Assembly (NCBI RefSeq): GCF_900110645.1
Contig: NZ_FOFB01000001.1
Location: 248,001-312,000, forward strand
DNA: 64,000 bases
Source of the DNA: Neolewinella agarilytica
GTDB taxonomy: Bacteria; Bacteroidota; Bacteroidia; Chitinophagales; Saprospiraceae
Direction of reading: 5' to 3'
Below the pieces are notes generated by a model. That model worked only from the letters and a program-made list of their open reading frames with translations. It did not search any database and was not told the DNA's origin. Numbering within the stretch: position 1 is the stretch's first letter; the number at the start of each line of letters is the position of its first letter. The translations under genes were made by a program, and so were the position numbers. Positions 33,386 through 41,694 of this stretch are shown one piece after another.

Positions 33386-34282
33386 ATGCCAATGCGCAAA
33401 TTACCCCTGATTGTAGGTATTGGTGAAGACGGTAAAATTGTTCCCATCCGGCGAGCAAAAAGTGGTTTAAAGTGCCGTTGTTTCTGCCCCGGCTGTGGTG
33501 CGGCATTATCCGCCAAAAAAGGTAAGGTCAATGCCCATCATTTTGCCCATCATGGAGCTGGAGAATGTCCGGGAGGAATAGAATCAGGTTTGCATCGTTT
33601 CGCTAAAGCGGTTCTACATCACCATTCCTGCCTACTCATGCCTCCTGTGCTGGTTCACCAGCTCACACGGCATGTTCGCGGCCCCAGTCTCTTCAAATAT
33701 CATAAGACGAGCGAAGAAGTGGGCATCAAGGGCTTTGTGGCCGATGTACTTTTGTATGGCAAGGAAAAACTGGTAGTAGAATTAAAAGTATCTCATGCTG
33801 TAGATTCCCTCAAGGAGCGCGCCTTTATCAGAGCAGGGATACCATCCCTCGAAATTGACGTATTGGCCATTTTCAGAGAGCTCGTAAACGAGAGCCGTGG
33901 GCAAGACACCAAAGAACTGGCCCGAAGAATCATCAATTTTGGCGGCCGTGACCGTGGCCGGGCGGTTCATGGCCGGTGGTTATTTAACCCGCTTCAACAC
34001 CAATTTGAGTACCGACGGCGAAAAACGAGTAAGCAGCTTAAAGTCAAACATAGTGAATGGCGGGGCTACCATCACTTTAGGACCATAGGCTGTCCCTGCC
34101 CCCGACGACAACGATTTCACGGAGGAGACAACTGGTCTGGATCTTATGCCCGAACCTATCAGGACTGCATTGGATGCCCCCACCTTGTAGAGATGGTATA
34201 CGATAATGCTTGGGTCGGCTATCAATGGACACCGGTACGGGTTAAAGCTGTACTTTGCGGGTGGTCGGGCGCTACCCCATAA
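33386..34282 (+). CDS. CoiA-like competence/nuclease protein
   Basis: The 298-residue protein resembles CoiA-like proteins linked to natural transformation. An N-terminal zinc-binding part has CRCFCPGCGAALSAKKG and HHFAHHG. The middle region (about 110-150) has a restriction-endonuclease-like PD-(D/E)xK pattern, ADVLLYGKEKLVVELKVSH, with D, E and K suitably spaced. The C-terminal part has further Cys pairs (GCPCPRR, CIGCP, LCGW), possibly a second zinc site. The start could be 33386 or the ATG at 33392. It lies 38 bp from the 3' end of the WYL regulator; whether it belongs with the CRISPR island is unclear. Confidence 0.68.
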   Translation: MPMRKLPLIVGIGEDGKIVPIRRAKSGLKCRCFCPGCGAALSAKKGKVNAHHFAHHGAGECPGGIESGLHRFAKAVLHHHSCLLMPPVLVHQLTRHVRGPSLFKYHKTSEEVGIKGFVADVLLYGKEKLVVELKVSHAVDSLKERAFIRAGIPSLEIDVLAIFRELVNESRGQDTKELARRIINFGGRDRGRAVHGRWLFNPLQHQFEYRRRKTSKQLKVKHSEWRGYHHFRTIGCPCPRRQRFHGGDNWSGSYARTYQDCIGCPHLVEMVYDNAWVGYQWTPVRVKAVLCGWSGATP

Positions 34283-34320
34283 GCATAGGTTACCGCCTTC
34301 CGTGAACTACTATGGGTGTT

Positions 34321-35334
34321 TTAATTCACTTCGTAAAGGTTCATAGCCTCTTTTATTTGTAAAGCTATCTTTTCCCGAAGCCTGGCAGGCGTCAGCACTT
34401 CAACGGCAGCTCCGAAACTAAGCAACTGCATCTCTAACTCTGGATTAGGAATAATGGTTAGCGAAAAAATCGGCCGCTCCGTACCAACAGGAGTAAGTTC
34501 TTGTTGTGAATGGTGTAATGGCTTAGTCCTGAAATAACAAGCTTGCAAGCGCGTAGTGCGCAGGGTTACCTCTACGGCTTCTTCCGCAGGAGGCCTGATT
34601 ACTCCAATAATCGGGTCCAACCAATTCAGAGGTTGTAGCCGAGGAGAATCGAAAAACTTAGTAAGGGCAAGTTTTTCTACAGTAATAATCCTGTCCAGGG
34701 GAAAGGTCCAGAGTTGTTCAGCATCGTGGTCATAAGCCACCAGAAACCACCTGCGGTTATATTCTTTAAGTAAAAAAGGGCTGAGTGTAAATTCTTTTTG
34801 TTCGCTCAAATACTCCTGATAAGTAATGCGAACCGCAGTCTTCGACAAAATTGCATGATGCAATGGCTGCATATTCTCTCTCCCGTCAAGACCACCAGGA
34901 CGGTCCAATTTGATGCTAGGTACCTGCCGTTGCACCTGGGTATGTAAATGACGGGCCAAACGTTGAATAGCATCCGAAAAATCAGCGGGCAATTGCCCGT
35001 AGGTCAGTTGCTCTGCCCAATCGACGAGATTACGTAGCGTAAGCAGATCATCAAACCCTAATGGTTCTGGATTCAGTTCAAAATCACGGTATTCGTAGCG
35101 GTACCCACTACCCTTTAGGTATTCAATCGGAGCCGACTGCCCCAATTCACCACTACGCATTGTCCGAATGTCTTCCAGTATCGTCCGGCGGCTCGGCGGT
35201 TGCCGGTCTTCCCACCCAAGTGTAACGAATGATTGATAACAAGCCTCAGCTAATTGCTGCCAACTTACTCCATTCGGATTATTACGAAGGGTACGGTCTA
35301 TGGCCCGGCACCTGATTTCAGCGGTTTTCCCCAT
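34321..35334 (-). CDS. WYL-domain transcriptional regulator of the CRISPR island
   Basis: The 337-residue protein has an N-terminal winged-HTH-like segment (about 1-65, IDRTLRNNPNGVSWQQLAEAC, with SRRTILEDIRTMR as recognition part). A WYL domain follows (about 150-240) with AVRITYQEYLSEQ, PFLLKEYNRRWFLVAYD and LDRII, and then a WCX-like extension. WYL domains bind nucleic acid or nucleotide ligands and often control CRISPR and other defence loci. The gene is divergent from cas6 with a 98-bp shared gap, so it probably controls the interference operon and itself. Confidence 0.88.
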   Translation of the reverse strand: MGKTAEIRCRAIDRTLRNNPNGVSWQQLAEACYQSFVTLGWEDRQPPSRRTILEDIRTMRSGELGQSAPIEYLKGSGYRYEYRDFELNPEPLGFDDLLTLRNLVDWAEQLTYGQLPADFSDAIQRLARHLHTQVQRQVPSIKLDRPGGLDGRENMQPLHHAILSKTAVRITYQEYLSEQKEFTLSPFLLKEYNRRWFLVAYDHDAEQLWTFPLDRIITVEKLALTKFFDSPRLQPLNWLDPIIGVIRPPAEEAVEVTLRTTRLQACYFRTKPLHHSQQELTPVGTERPIFSLTIIPNPELEMQLLSFGAAVEVLTPARLREKIALQIKEAMNLYEVN

Positions 35335-35432
35335 ATTCTTTTAAAGCGTGCGTGCTTTTTGCACTCTAATTTACTAACTTTAAGCCACTAAGCACAAAAT
35401 ACATTTAGTCCTACTTTTAACTACTCCCGCAC
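35335..35432. promoter_or_regulatory. Divergent promoter region between WYL regulator and cas6
   Basis: This AT-rich 98-bp gap separates the divergent regulator and interference operon. It includes a short inverted repeat GTGC-TTTTT-GCAC (35354-35366) and TAACTTTA, resembling a Bacteroidota -7 box. The inverted repeat is a candidate operator but is too short to be persuasive alone. Confidence 0.4.
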
Positions 35433-36113
35433 TTGAAACCTATACGTTACCTTTCGGTACAATTTGACCAACGCATCAACCAGCAGGAGATTCGCCTCTT
35501 TCGCTCTGCGGTTATCGAAAAGACCGAACGCCGCAGCAGTCTGTTCCATAATCATAAGGAGAATACCAAACAGGTGATCTACCGCTACCCACTGATTCAG
35601 TACAAGCAACTGGAGCAGGAAAGAGCTGGGATCATTTGCCTGGATGAAGGTACGGAAGACATCCACCAGCTTTTCCAGGTCCGCAACCTAAATTTACGCA
35701 TCGGGCGCAAACAGCAGCTGTTTAAAGTAGTTGATATGCAGCTCCGCTACTATGATATGGGACTCGCCGAAACCCCGGCGACTTACCATATCTCGAACTA
35801 TCTGCCTTTCAACCAGCAGCGGTATGCCCGCTGGAAAACACTGGAAGGAGATGAACCCGCCCGCCAGGAACTCATTGCCGCCACCCTGAGAGGTAATATC
35901 CTCGCCTTCGCCAAGGGCGTTGACTGGTGGATCGACGGCCGCGTAACCGTAACCCTCGAAAAACTAAAGCCCCCAAAAATGGTACGCTTCAAGCAGCAGC
36001 AACTACTCGCCTTTGAGGCCACCTTCACCACCAACGTCAACCTCCCCACCTGGATCGGACTCGGCAAAGGCGTAAGCATTGGCCACGGCACCGTCGAACC
36101 CCTAAACAGCTAA
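35433..36113 (+). CDS. cas6: CRISPR repeat endonuclease Cas6 (Cas6b type)
   Basis: Cas6 cuts the pre-crRNA within each repeat to leave the 8-nt 5' handle of type III crRNAs. The 226-residue protein shows RYPLIQYK near residue 50, as in Cas6b proteins, and a C-terminal glycine-rich loop LGKGVSIGHGTVE, the family's signature RNA-binding loop. The frame has no ATG; TTG at 35433 is the first usable start after an in-frame stop at 35418. Catalytic His/Tyr candidates include the H in KQVIYRY...YHISNY. It heads the interference operon, 6 bp before cas10. Confidence 0.85.
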   Translation: MKPIRYLSVQFDQRINQQEIRLFRSAVIEKTERRSSLFHNHKENTKQVIYRYPLIQYKQLEQERAGIICLDEGTEDIHQLFQVRNLNLRIGRKQQLFKVVDMQLRYYDMGLAETPATYHISNYLPFNQQRYARWKTLEGDEPARQELIAATLRGNILAFAKGVDWWIDGRVTVTLEKLKPPKMVRFKQQQLLAFEATFTTNVNLPTWIGLGKGVSIGHGTVEPLNS

Positions 36114-36119
36114 TACACT

Positions 36120-37625
36120 ATGACCCAATATCTCTACGGAGCGAAAGTGCAGGGTATTCAGTCCTTCATTTTTGAAACCAATAAACTCCGGGAAATTGCC
36201 GGCGCGAGCGAACTGATCGAATCGCTCTCCGATAAAGGCTTTTCAGGCTTTTTCAAGGACGTAGGCGTCGAATACCAAGAAGATCAACTCCTGCGCAATG
36301 CCGCCGGAGAAATACTATACCTGTTTCCCGACAGGTCTTCCTGCGAGAAGGTAGTCCGCGACTTTGAACGATACGTCGCTACCCAAATGCCCGGGCTTAC
36401 GGTAAGCCAGGCAGTAGTAGAAATAAAAGATTACCCCAACCTGCATGCCGCCGCTAACAAGGTAAACCGCTTACTCCAGGTGCAGCGGAACCGCCCAAGC
36501 CCACCCACCGAACTCGGCTTGATGATCAGCGAGCGGGCCCGTAGAACCGGACGACCAGGGGGGATAACCAAAGATGAAGGTTTGATGGACCGACGTCAGC
36601 AATGCAAGAGAGAAGCATCCGGTTATGATCGATTGTACAAAAAGCTAACGGGTAAGAAGCTTAAGGTGAAACAGTTTGCTTTCGAAATGGAGCACATCAC
36701 CAACAAGTTCCAGCGCTCCTGGCTAGCCGTAGTCCACGCCGACGGCAACAATCTCGGCAAGCTCATTCAGAAAATGTTGCCCGAAATTGAGGATGAGAAA
36801 TTGCAAGCGGGCTACCGGGCCTTTAGCGAAACGCTGGAGGCAGCCACCCAGGCTGCTGCCCAGGCTGCTTACCGGGTGCTACTTGATCGTCTAGATCCCA
36901 AAGAGCGCGGCCAGATTGAAGCGGGCAAGACGAGACTTCCCATCCGCCCGGTGGTGATCGGCGGGGATGACCTGACCGTGATCCTGCGCGCCGAGCATGC
37001 TGTCGCTTTCACAGAGGCGTACCTGAAGGCGTTTGAGGAGGAGACCCGTACAGGTTTTGAAAATTTTGCGGGGAACTATGACGTGTCCGAGTATTTTAAG
37101 GATGGCCTCACCGCCTGTGCCGGCATTGCCATCGTAAAGCCCAAGTACCCCTTCCATTACGCCGCCCATCTGGCGGAAGAACTATGCAGCTGGACGAAAA
37201 AGATCGCTAAGAAGATCGATTCGGAACATACTCCATCATCACTTCACTTCCACAAAGTGCAGGCCAGCTTTGTAGAAGACTATAAGGATATCATCGAGCA
37301 GGAGCTGATGACGGCCGATGGTAAACACCTGACGACCGGCCCTTACTTCACCAGCTTAATACCTGACGGATACACTACCACGAAGAAACTACTGAAATAC
37401 GAGCAAGTTCTCCGGGAGAAAGAAACGCCTACCGGTCCACTGAGAGACTATCTCGGTGAACTACGAGTAGATCCGGAAGCCGCCGCCCAAAAACTGGAGC
37501 GGATCAGAGCATTAAATACAATGGCTACCGATAGACTGGATGTTAAGTCTCCATTTACAGAAAAAGAAGAAGATAAAGGTGCGCCCATCCGCCTCTACGA
37601 CGCTCTCCAACTCGCCACACTATGA
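36120..37625 (+). CDS. cas10: Type III Cas10, HD-less, with intact GGDD cyclase centre
   Basis: Cas10 is the large subunit of type III complexes and makes cyclic oligoadenylates when target RNA is bound. The 501-residue chain begins with a Cmr2-like start (YGAKVQGIQSFIFETNKLREIAGASE, of which QSFIF and LREIAGAS are hallmarks). It carries a first palm motif AVVHADGNNLGKL (203-215), the catalytic GGDD at 281-284, and LTACAGIAIVKPKYPF. No N-terminal HD nuclease domain is present, so it should lack the DNA-cleaving activity of many Cas10 proteins. HD-less Cas10 is typical of type III-D and some III-B/III-C loci. It overlaps the next gene by 4 bp (ATGA). Confidence 0.92.
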   Translation: MTQYLYGAKVQGIQSFIFETNKLREIAGASELIESLSDKGFSGFFKDVGVEYQEDQLLRNAAGEILYLFPDRSSCEKVVRDFERYVATQMPGLTVSQAVVEIKDYPNLHAAANKVNRLLQVQRNRPSPPTELGLMISERARRTGRPGGITKDEGLMDRRQQCKREASGYDRLYKKLTGKKLKVKQFAFEMEHITNKFQRSWLAVVHADGNNLGKLIQKMLPEIEDEKLQAGYRAFSETLEAATQAAAQAAYRVLLDRLDPKERGQIEAGKTRLPIRPVVIGGDDLTVILRAEHAVAFTEAYLKAFEEETRTGFENFAGNYDVSEYFKDGLTACAGIAIVKPKYPFHYAAHLAEELCSWTKKIAKKIDSEHTPSSLHFHKVQASFVEDYKDIIEQELMTADGKHLTTGPYFTSLIPDGYTTTKKLLKYEQVLREKETPTGPLRDYLGELRVDPEAAAQKLERIRALNTMATDRLDVKSPFTEKEEDKGAPIRLYDALQLATL

Positions 37626-38197
37626 CCTTACACTACACCCTACAATTCTACGACTACTGGCACACCGGCTCCGGGCTATCCGGAGGTACCTACGCCGATC
37701 AGGTGGTCAATAAAACAGGTAAAGGGCTTCCCATCGTACCCGGAAAAACGATCAAAGGCCTGCTCCGTCATGCCGCCGAAGACCTGCTGGCGTTGGGCGA
37801 CGAAGCCTTTAGTCAGGAACAGATCACCCTCATTTTCGGGGAGAAGTCTGAAGAAAAAGCGGATGAAAAATCGCCCGCGACCAAGGTGGGCACTTGCTGG
37901 TTCAGCAGCGCGGAGTTACCCGCTGACATTGCCGGTCAAATCGCCGAAGGAAAACAAACCGAAGCCCTCTACGAAGTACTCGCCGCAACACAAATAAACG
38001 AGCATGGAACGACCGCCGACGGTTCCCTACGCCAATTGGAAGTCACCATTCCGCTCACCATCGTCGGGGAGATTTCCGGGGCTACCGAAGCACAACGGGC
38101 AATGCTGGAGCGCTGCCTGCGCTACGTCAAACGATTAGGCCAGAACCGCTCCCGGGGGCTGGGCCGCTGTCAGTTTAAAATCATGCCCAATGAGTAA
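37622..38197 (+). CDS. RAMP protein, Csm3/Cas7-like
   Basis: The 191-residue protein is a single RAMP (RRM-like) unit of the Csm3 group, the backbone subunit that binds crRNA and cuts target RNA. It shows HTGSGLSGGTYADQVVNK with an Asp in the position of the Csm3 cleavage residue, the loop GLPIVPGKTIKGLLRHAAE, and the C-terminal Gly-rich LGQNRSRGLGRCQF. It overlaps cas10 by 4 bp and the next RAMP gene by 8 bp, so these are translationally coupled. Confidence 0.88.
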   Translation: MTLHYTLQFYDYWHTGSGLSGGTYADQVVNKTGKGLPIVPGKTIKGLLRHAAEDLLALGDEAFSQEQITLIFGEKSEEKADEKSPATKVGTCWFSSAELPADIAGQIAEGKQTEALYEVLAATQINEHGTTADGSLRQLEVTIPLTIVGEISGATEAQRAMLERCLRYVKRLGQNRSRGLGRCQFKIMPNE

Positions 38198-39638
38198 GAA
38201 GACCTACCATTTTACCTGTACCCTGCTTTCGCGGCTGGTCCTCTCCTCCCGGGCCGCTACGGAAGGGCAGGTCGATTCGCTGGATTACATCCCCGGTGCC
38301 AAGTTTATGGGCATTGTGGCAAAAGGTTATGAAAAGCTCGATGCGACAGCTTGCCGTGACTTATTCCATAGCGGACACGTAAAGTTCAGCAACGCCTACC
38401 CTTACGCGAACGGACAGTACTTCTTCCCGACACCGCTTTCCTACTTCACCCTGAAGGGGCAAAAGCTCACGGACGCACCGATTTACCTTGATCACTTGCT
38501 GAAGCCAGAAGATCGGAAGAAGCTCTCCAAGGATGGTACCCAAATCAAGCAAGTCCGCAGCGGCTATATCGACGCCAGGGGGAAGCAGGCACTAAAGATC
38601 GAAACCGACTTCCAGCTAAAATCTGCCCACGACGCGGAAAAACGCCGTAGCAAAGACAGCCAGATGTACGGTTATTTCAGTATCCCGCGCGGAACGGTGT
38701 TCGCTTTTAGCGTGGAGGATACGACGGAAAACCACGGGGCCGCCATCCGCGAGGCTCTCGTAGGCGAGCACGGTGTAGGCCGCTCCCGTACCGCTGAATA
38801 CGGACGGGTCCGCATTGAAGCGTTGGAAGAGGCAATACCTTCTTTCACTTCGGACGCTTCCACTACGGAAGGAACGCTGGTCTATGCCGTATCCGACCTT
38901 TGCTTTTACGATGCGTTCGGACAGCCGAAACGGCCGGAGGCCAAAGATTTGGGGTTTGACCAAGAAGCCAAGATTGATTGGGCGCGGACGCAGGTGCGAA
39001 GTGAGGAATACCAGAGCTGGAACAGCCACCGCTGGAACCGTAACGCAGATCGCTGGGTCATCAAAAAAGGGACCGTCTTTTTTGTGAAAGGAGCAAAGTC
39101 GGAAACGATCGAGCCCCTGCGCGGGGTGGGTTCCCACCACGAGGAAGGCTTCGGGCAGATCTGGATTGATCCGCCCTTTTTGCAAAAAAACACAGGAGAC
39201 TACTGTCGTGAGGCACTAACCAAAGCCGACATCAAGCCAGTTGAGACGAATAGTCCCGATACAGCACCAAATACCAACCCGCATTTATTAGCCCTGCTCA
39301 ACCGCCGGGTAGGCCTGCGCGATGTCGAAGGCACCATTTACCAGAAAGTCAACACCTTCATCGGACAGCATAAAGGCGAGTTCTCCGGCATCAGTGCCAG
39401 CCAGTGGGGGGCGCTGCGTAATTATGCTAACCACGCAGCCGATGAAAAAGCCCTGGAGCAGTTGATTTTTAACAAGGATACTGGCTTCCTCCATCGGGGA
39501 CAGTCGGAAAGCAGCTGGCGAAAAGGACGAGACACCCTGCAAACTGTAGTCAAGTCAGTAGCGGATGACCACCAACCCCTATTCCTCCAAAAGCTGGCCG
39601 CCGAAATGGCCAAAGAAGCCCAAAAGCAAACCGCATGA
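38190..39638 (+). CDS. RAMP protein, Csx10/Cas5-like
   Basis: The 482-residue protein starts with a RAMP fold (FTCTLLSRLVLSSRAATEGQVDSLDYIPGAKFMG; key part DYIPGAKFMGIVAKGY) and contains GEHGVGRSRTAEYGRVRIE, a RAMP glycine-rich loop. GVGSHHEEGFGQIWIDPPF lies further on, suggesting a second RRM-like part. The DYIPG start and overall size resemble Csx10, the Cas5-type subunit of type III-D complexes, which holds the crRNA 5' handle. A C-terminal helical region (about 370-482, SQWGALRNYANHAADEKAL) could supply small-subunit function. The dispersed motif at 38989-38998 encodes ARTQVRS. It overlaps both neighbours. Confidence 0.78.
   Translation: MSKKTYHFTCTLLSRLVLSSRAATEGQVDSLDYIPGAKFMGIVAKGYEKLDATACRDLFHSGHVKFSNAYPYANGQYFFPTPLSYFTLKGQKLTDAPIYLDHLLKPEDRKKLSKDGTQIKQVRSGYIDARGKQALKIETDFQLKSAHDAEKRRSKDSQMYGYFSIPRGTVFAFSVEDTTENHGAAIREALVGEHGVGRSRTAEYGRVRIEALEEAIPSFTSDASTTEGTLVYAVSDLCFYDAFGQPKRPEAKDLGFDQEAKIDWARTQVRSEEYQSWNSHRWNRNADRWVIKKGTVFFVKGAKSETIEPLRGVGSHHEEGFGQIWIDPPFLQKNTGDYCREALTKADIKPVETNSPDTAPNTNPHLLALLNRRVGLRDVEGTIYQKVNTFIGQHKGEFSGISASQWGALRNYANHAADEKALEQLIFNKDTGFLHRGQSESSWRKGRDTLQTVVKSVADDHQPLFLQKLAAEMAKEAQKQTA
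38980..38998 (-). repeat. Dispersed TGCACCTGCG motif inside the Csx10-like gene
   Basis: GGGCGCGGACGCAGGTGCg (core 38989-38998, last base differs) is read in the gene as A-R-T-Q-V-R. It shows that the repeat family also enters the CRISPR operon. Confidence 0.5.
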
Positions 39639-41272
39639 AGAACAACATCATCTATCTGGCGCGCCTGACGGTAGAGACGGCCAGCCCCCTCGCCATCGGC
39701 TCCGGGCGGCAGGGCCTCGCTACCGACCGCCTCGTGGCGCGCGATGCCTATACCCTGCCCTACCTGCCGGGTACTTCCTTGGCCGGATGCCTGCGCAGTG
39801 CGCTCGGTGAAGACCTCGTCAAAGCCATCTTTGGCAGTCAGGAAGAAGGTAGCCGCCTCGTCGTCTCCTCCGGTCACCTGATCGGCCCCGACGGTAAGGT
39901 AGTCGGGGAAGACAACGGAATGCCCGATTTTAGCGATAAATACCTACAACTCCTCTCCGAAGGCGGGCTGCCGCAGCGCGACCACGTCCGCATCAATAGC
40001 CGCGGCACCGCCGACGCCAAAGGCCACGGTAAGTTCGACGAACAACTCGTGCCCCGGGGTGCGCGCTTCGTCTTCGAGCTTTGTCTGCAAGGCACCGAAG
40101 CGGATGCGGAGCACTGGCAGCAGCTACTCGACCAGTTCCTGCAACCTTTCTTCCGGATCGGTGGCGGCACCCGCAAGGGCTTCGGCCAACTTCGCGTAGT
40201 CGAGATTCAGAAGGGCTCCCTGGACCTGCAACAGGCCGACCAGCGGGAAGCCTACCTCAACCTGCCGGCGATGCTTGACGCGCCCCTTCCCCCTGCTTTT
40301 CAAACGATCACTGAACCTGCGTCCGCGCCCAAATCTGACAAATGGGAAATCTACACCTTGCGGCTGACGGCCCGGGATTTCTTCCAGTTCGGTCGTGGTG
40401 TCGGTGGCGAAACGACTACGGGAGAACGGAATCAGGATGGCAAAAAAGGCTGGGTCAACCAGCTGCCCAAGCGAGAGACCACCATAAGTTGGGAAAACGG
40501 TAAGCCCAGGCTACTAACCGAAGAAAAAGCCCCCTACCTGCTCCCCGCCACTTCCATCAAAGGCGCGCTGAGCCACCGGACGGCTTTCTATTTTAACAAA
40601 CTACAAAAACGGTTCATCGAGCACCAGGAAACGCCTGACGTACCTACTCCGGATTACGATACAATCGTAGCCGAACTGCTGGACGATGACGGGACAATGC
40701 CCCGTACCCAGGAGGAAATCAAAGCGACGATCGAACGCCTGCAAGACCAGAAAAACAGAATCGAGGAGCTTGATTTCTCCAAATCTGCTGCCTACAGCTC
40801 TTACACGCAGGAGTTGGAAGCAACGCAAACCGACGACCGCCGCCCTCACGTAGGCGAAAATAACGAGGCCGTCCGGGCGCTGTTCGGCTTTGCCGTGGAA
40901 CGATACGAGGAAGAGAACGGCAAAAAACAATCCGCCCAACGCGGAAACGTCCTGATCAATGATGTCTTCCTCTTTGACGACGAAGTGAAGACCAAAACCT
41001 TCAGCCACGTCATGATCGACCGCTTTACCGGCGGGGCCAAAGCTGGTGCACTCTTTAATGAGGATGTTGCCAGCAGCGATAAGGAAATCGAACTGAAAAT
41101 CCACGTACACGAGGATGCCTTTACCGGAGAGGATGGAGAAAAAATCAGACAAGCCTTTGATGAGGCATTACTCGACCTTAGAAATGGTCGACTCCCCCTC
41201 GGCGGCGGCGTAGCCAAGGGCCACGGCCGCTTCTCCGGAACATTGATCCCCCCAAAAAGCCAGAACGCATGA
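39635..41272 (+). CDS. Fused double RAMP protein (two Cas7-like units)
   Basis: The 545-residue protein holds two RAMP units. Unit one (about 1-190) has SPLAIGSGRQGLATDRLVARDAY with Asp, PYLPGTSLAGCLRSAL, and RIGGGTRKGFGQLRV. Unit two (about 235-540) has ARDFFQFGRGVGG, YLLPATSIKGALSHRTA, HVMIDRFTGGAKAGALF (the Csm3-type signature) and LPLGGGVAKGHGRFSG. A joined pair of Cas7 units recalls the Cas7-2x fusion of type III-D complexes. A degenerate dispersed motif (40312-40321) encodes TEPASAP exactly in the linker between the units. It overlaps both neighbours by 4 bp. Confidence 0.83.
   Translation: MKNNIIYLARLTVETASPLAIGSGRQGLATDRLVARDAYTLPYLPGTSLAGCLRSALGEDLVKAIFGSQEEGSRLVVSSGHLIGPDGKVVGEDNGMPDFSDKYLQLLSEGGLPQRDHVRINSRGTADAKGHGKFDEQLVPRGARFVFELCLQGTEADAEHWQQLLDQFLQPFFRIGGGTRKGFGQLRVVEIQKGSLDLQQADQREAYLNLPAMLDAPLPPAFQTITEPASAPKSDKWEIYTLRLTARDFFQFGRGVGGETTTGERNQDGKKGWVNQLPKRETTISWENGKPRLLTEEKAPYLLPATSIKGALSHRTAFYFNKLQKRFIEHQETPDVPTPDYDTIVAELLDDDGTMPRTQEEIKATIERLQDQKNRIEELDFSKSAAYSSYTQELEATQTDDRRPHVGENNEAVRALFGFAVERYEEENGKKQSAQRGNVLINDVFLFDDEVKTKTFSHVMIDRFTGGAKAGALFNEDVASSDKEIELKIHVHEDAFTGEDGEKIRQAFDEALLDLRNGRLPLGGGVAKGHGRFSGTLIPPKSQNA
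40290..40331 (+). repeat. Degenerate dispersed motif in the linker of the double RAMP gene
   Basis: TGAACCTGCG (40312-40321, one mismatch) followed by TCCGCGCC, with CTGCTT about 20 nt before, matches the family layout. It encodes E-P-A-S-A-P between the two RAMP units. Confidence 0.5.
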
Positions 41273-41691
41273 GCACCGAACACAAACACCGCAAAATAGT
41301 AAGCCGGATTCCAGCGGGAAACCAGTACGAGGGTTACGTCTGGATGTCAGATGAACAAAAGCCAAAAGTCTATCACCAGGGCGATGCGTTTACGGAGGAT
41401 TTCTCCCCCGATGCCACCCCCTTTGTGGTAGAAGGCTGGCTTTATGACCAAGCCAACGACACGAGCTACGCCATCCGCTACCTCGACGGGAAATATATCC
41501 GGGTAAAGTATGATTTGTCGGCAGCGGAACAAGACGCCATCACCTACCAGGCGCACGACCTGCAACCCGAAACCCACTTTCGGGTAAAGGAATACTGGGC
41601 ACCGAAACCAGACCCAAACTGCGCCGGCATGGATGTCCTCCGCCACGCCTGGACGGCCTTCGCCGGATTCGCTAACCCACCCAAAAAATAA
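41269..41691 (+). CDS. Type III CRISPR-associated protein, TIGR04423-like
   Basis: The 140-residue protein has the pattern I recall for the TIGR04423 family of type III loci in Bacteroidota: GYVWMSDEQKPKVY near residue 23, then PFVVEGWLYD, SYAIRYLDGKYIRV, and CAGMDVLRHAWTAFAGF at the C-terminus. Its role is not established; an alternative label is a Csx19-like accessory subunit of the III-D complex, which has similar size and gene position. It overlaps the preceding RAMP gene by 4 bp and lies 3 bp before the next, so it should be made with the complex. Confidence 0.78.
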   Translation: MSTEHKHRKIVSRIPAGNQYEGYVWMSDEQKPKVYHQGDAFTEDFSPDATPFVVEGWLYDQANDTSYAIRYLDGKYIRVKYDLSAAEQDAITYQAHDLQPETHFRVKEYWAPKPDPNCAGMDVLRHAWTAFAGFANPPKK

Positions 41692-41694
41692 ACC

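Noticed and set aside
33386..34282. CoiA-like gene as part of the CRISPR system
   Set aside because: It is convergent with the WYL regulator and separated from the cas operon by it; proximity alone is too weak.
34744..34757. CACCTGCGGTTA resembling the dispersed motif inside the WYL gene
   Set aside because: Only the CACCTGCGG part matches, without TG before it or GCGCC after it; likely chance.
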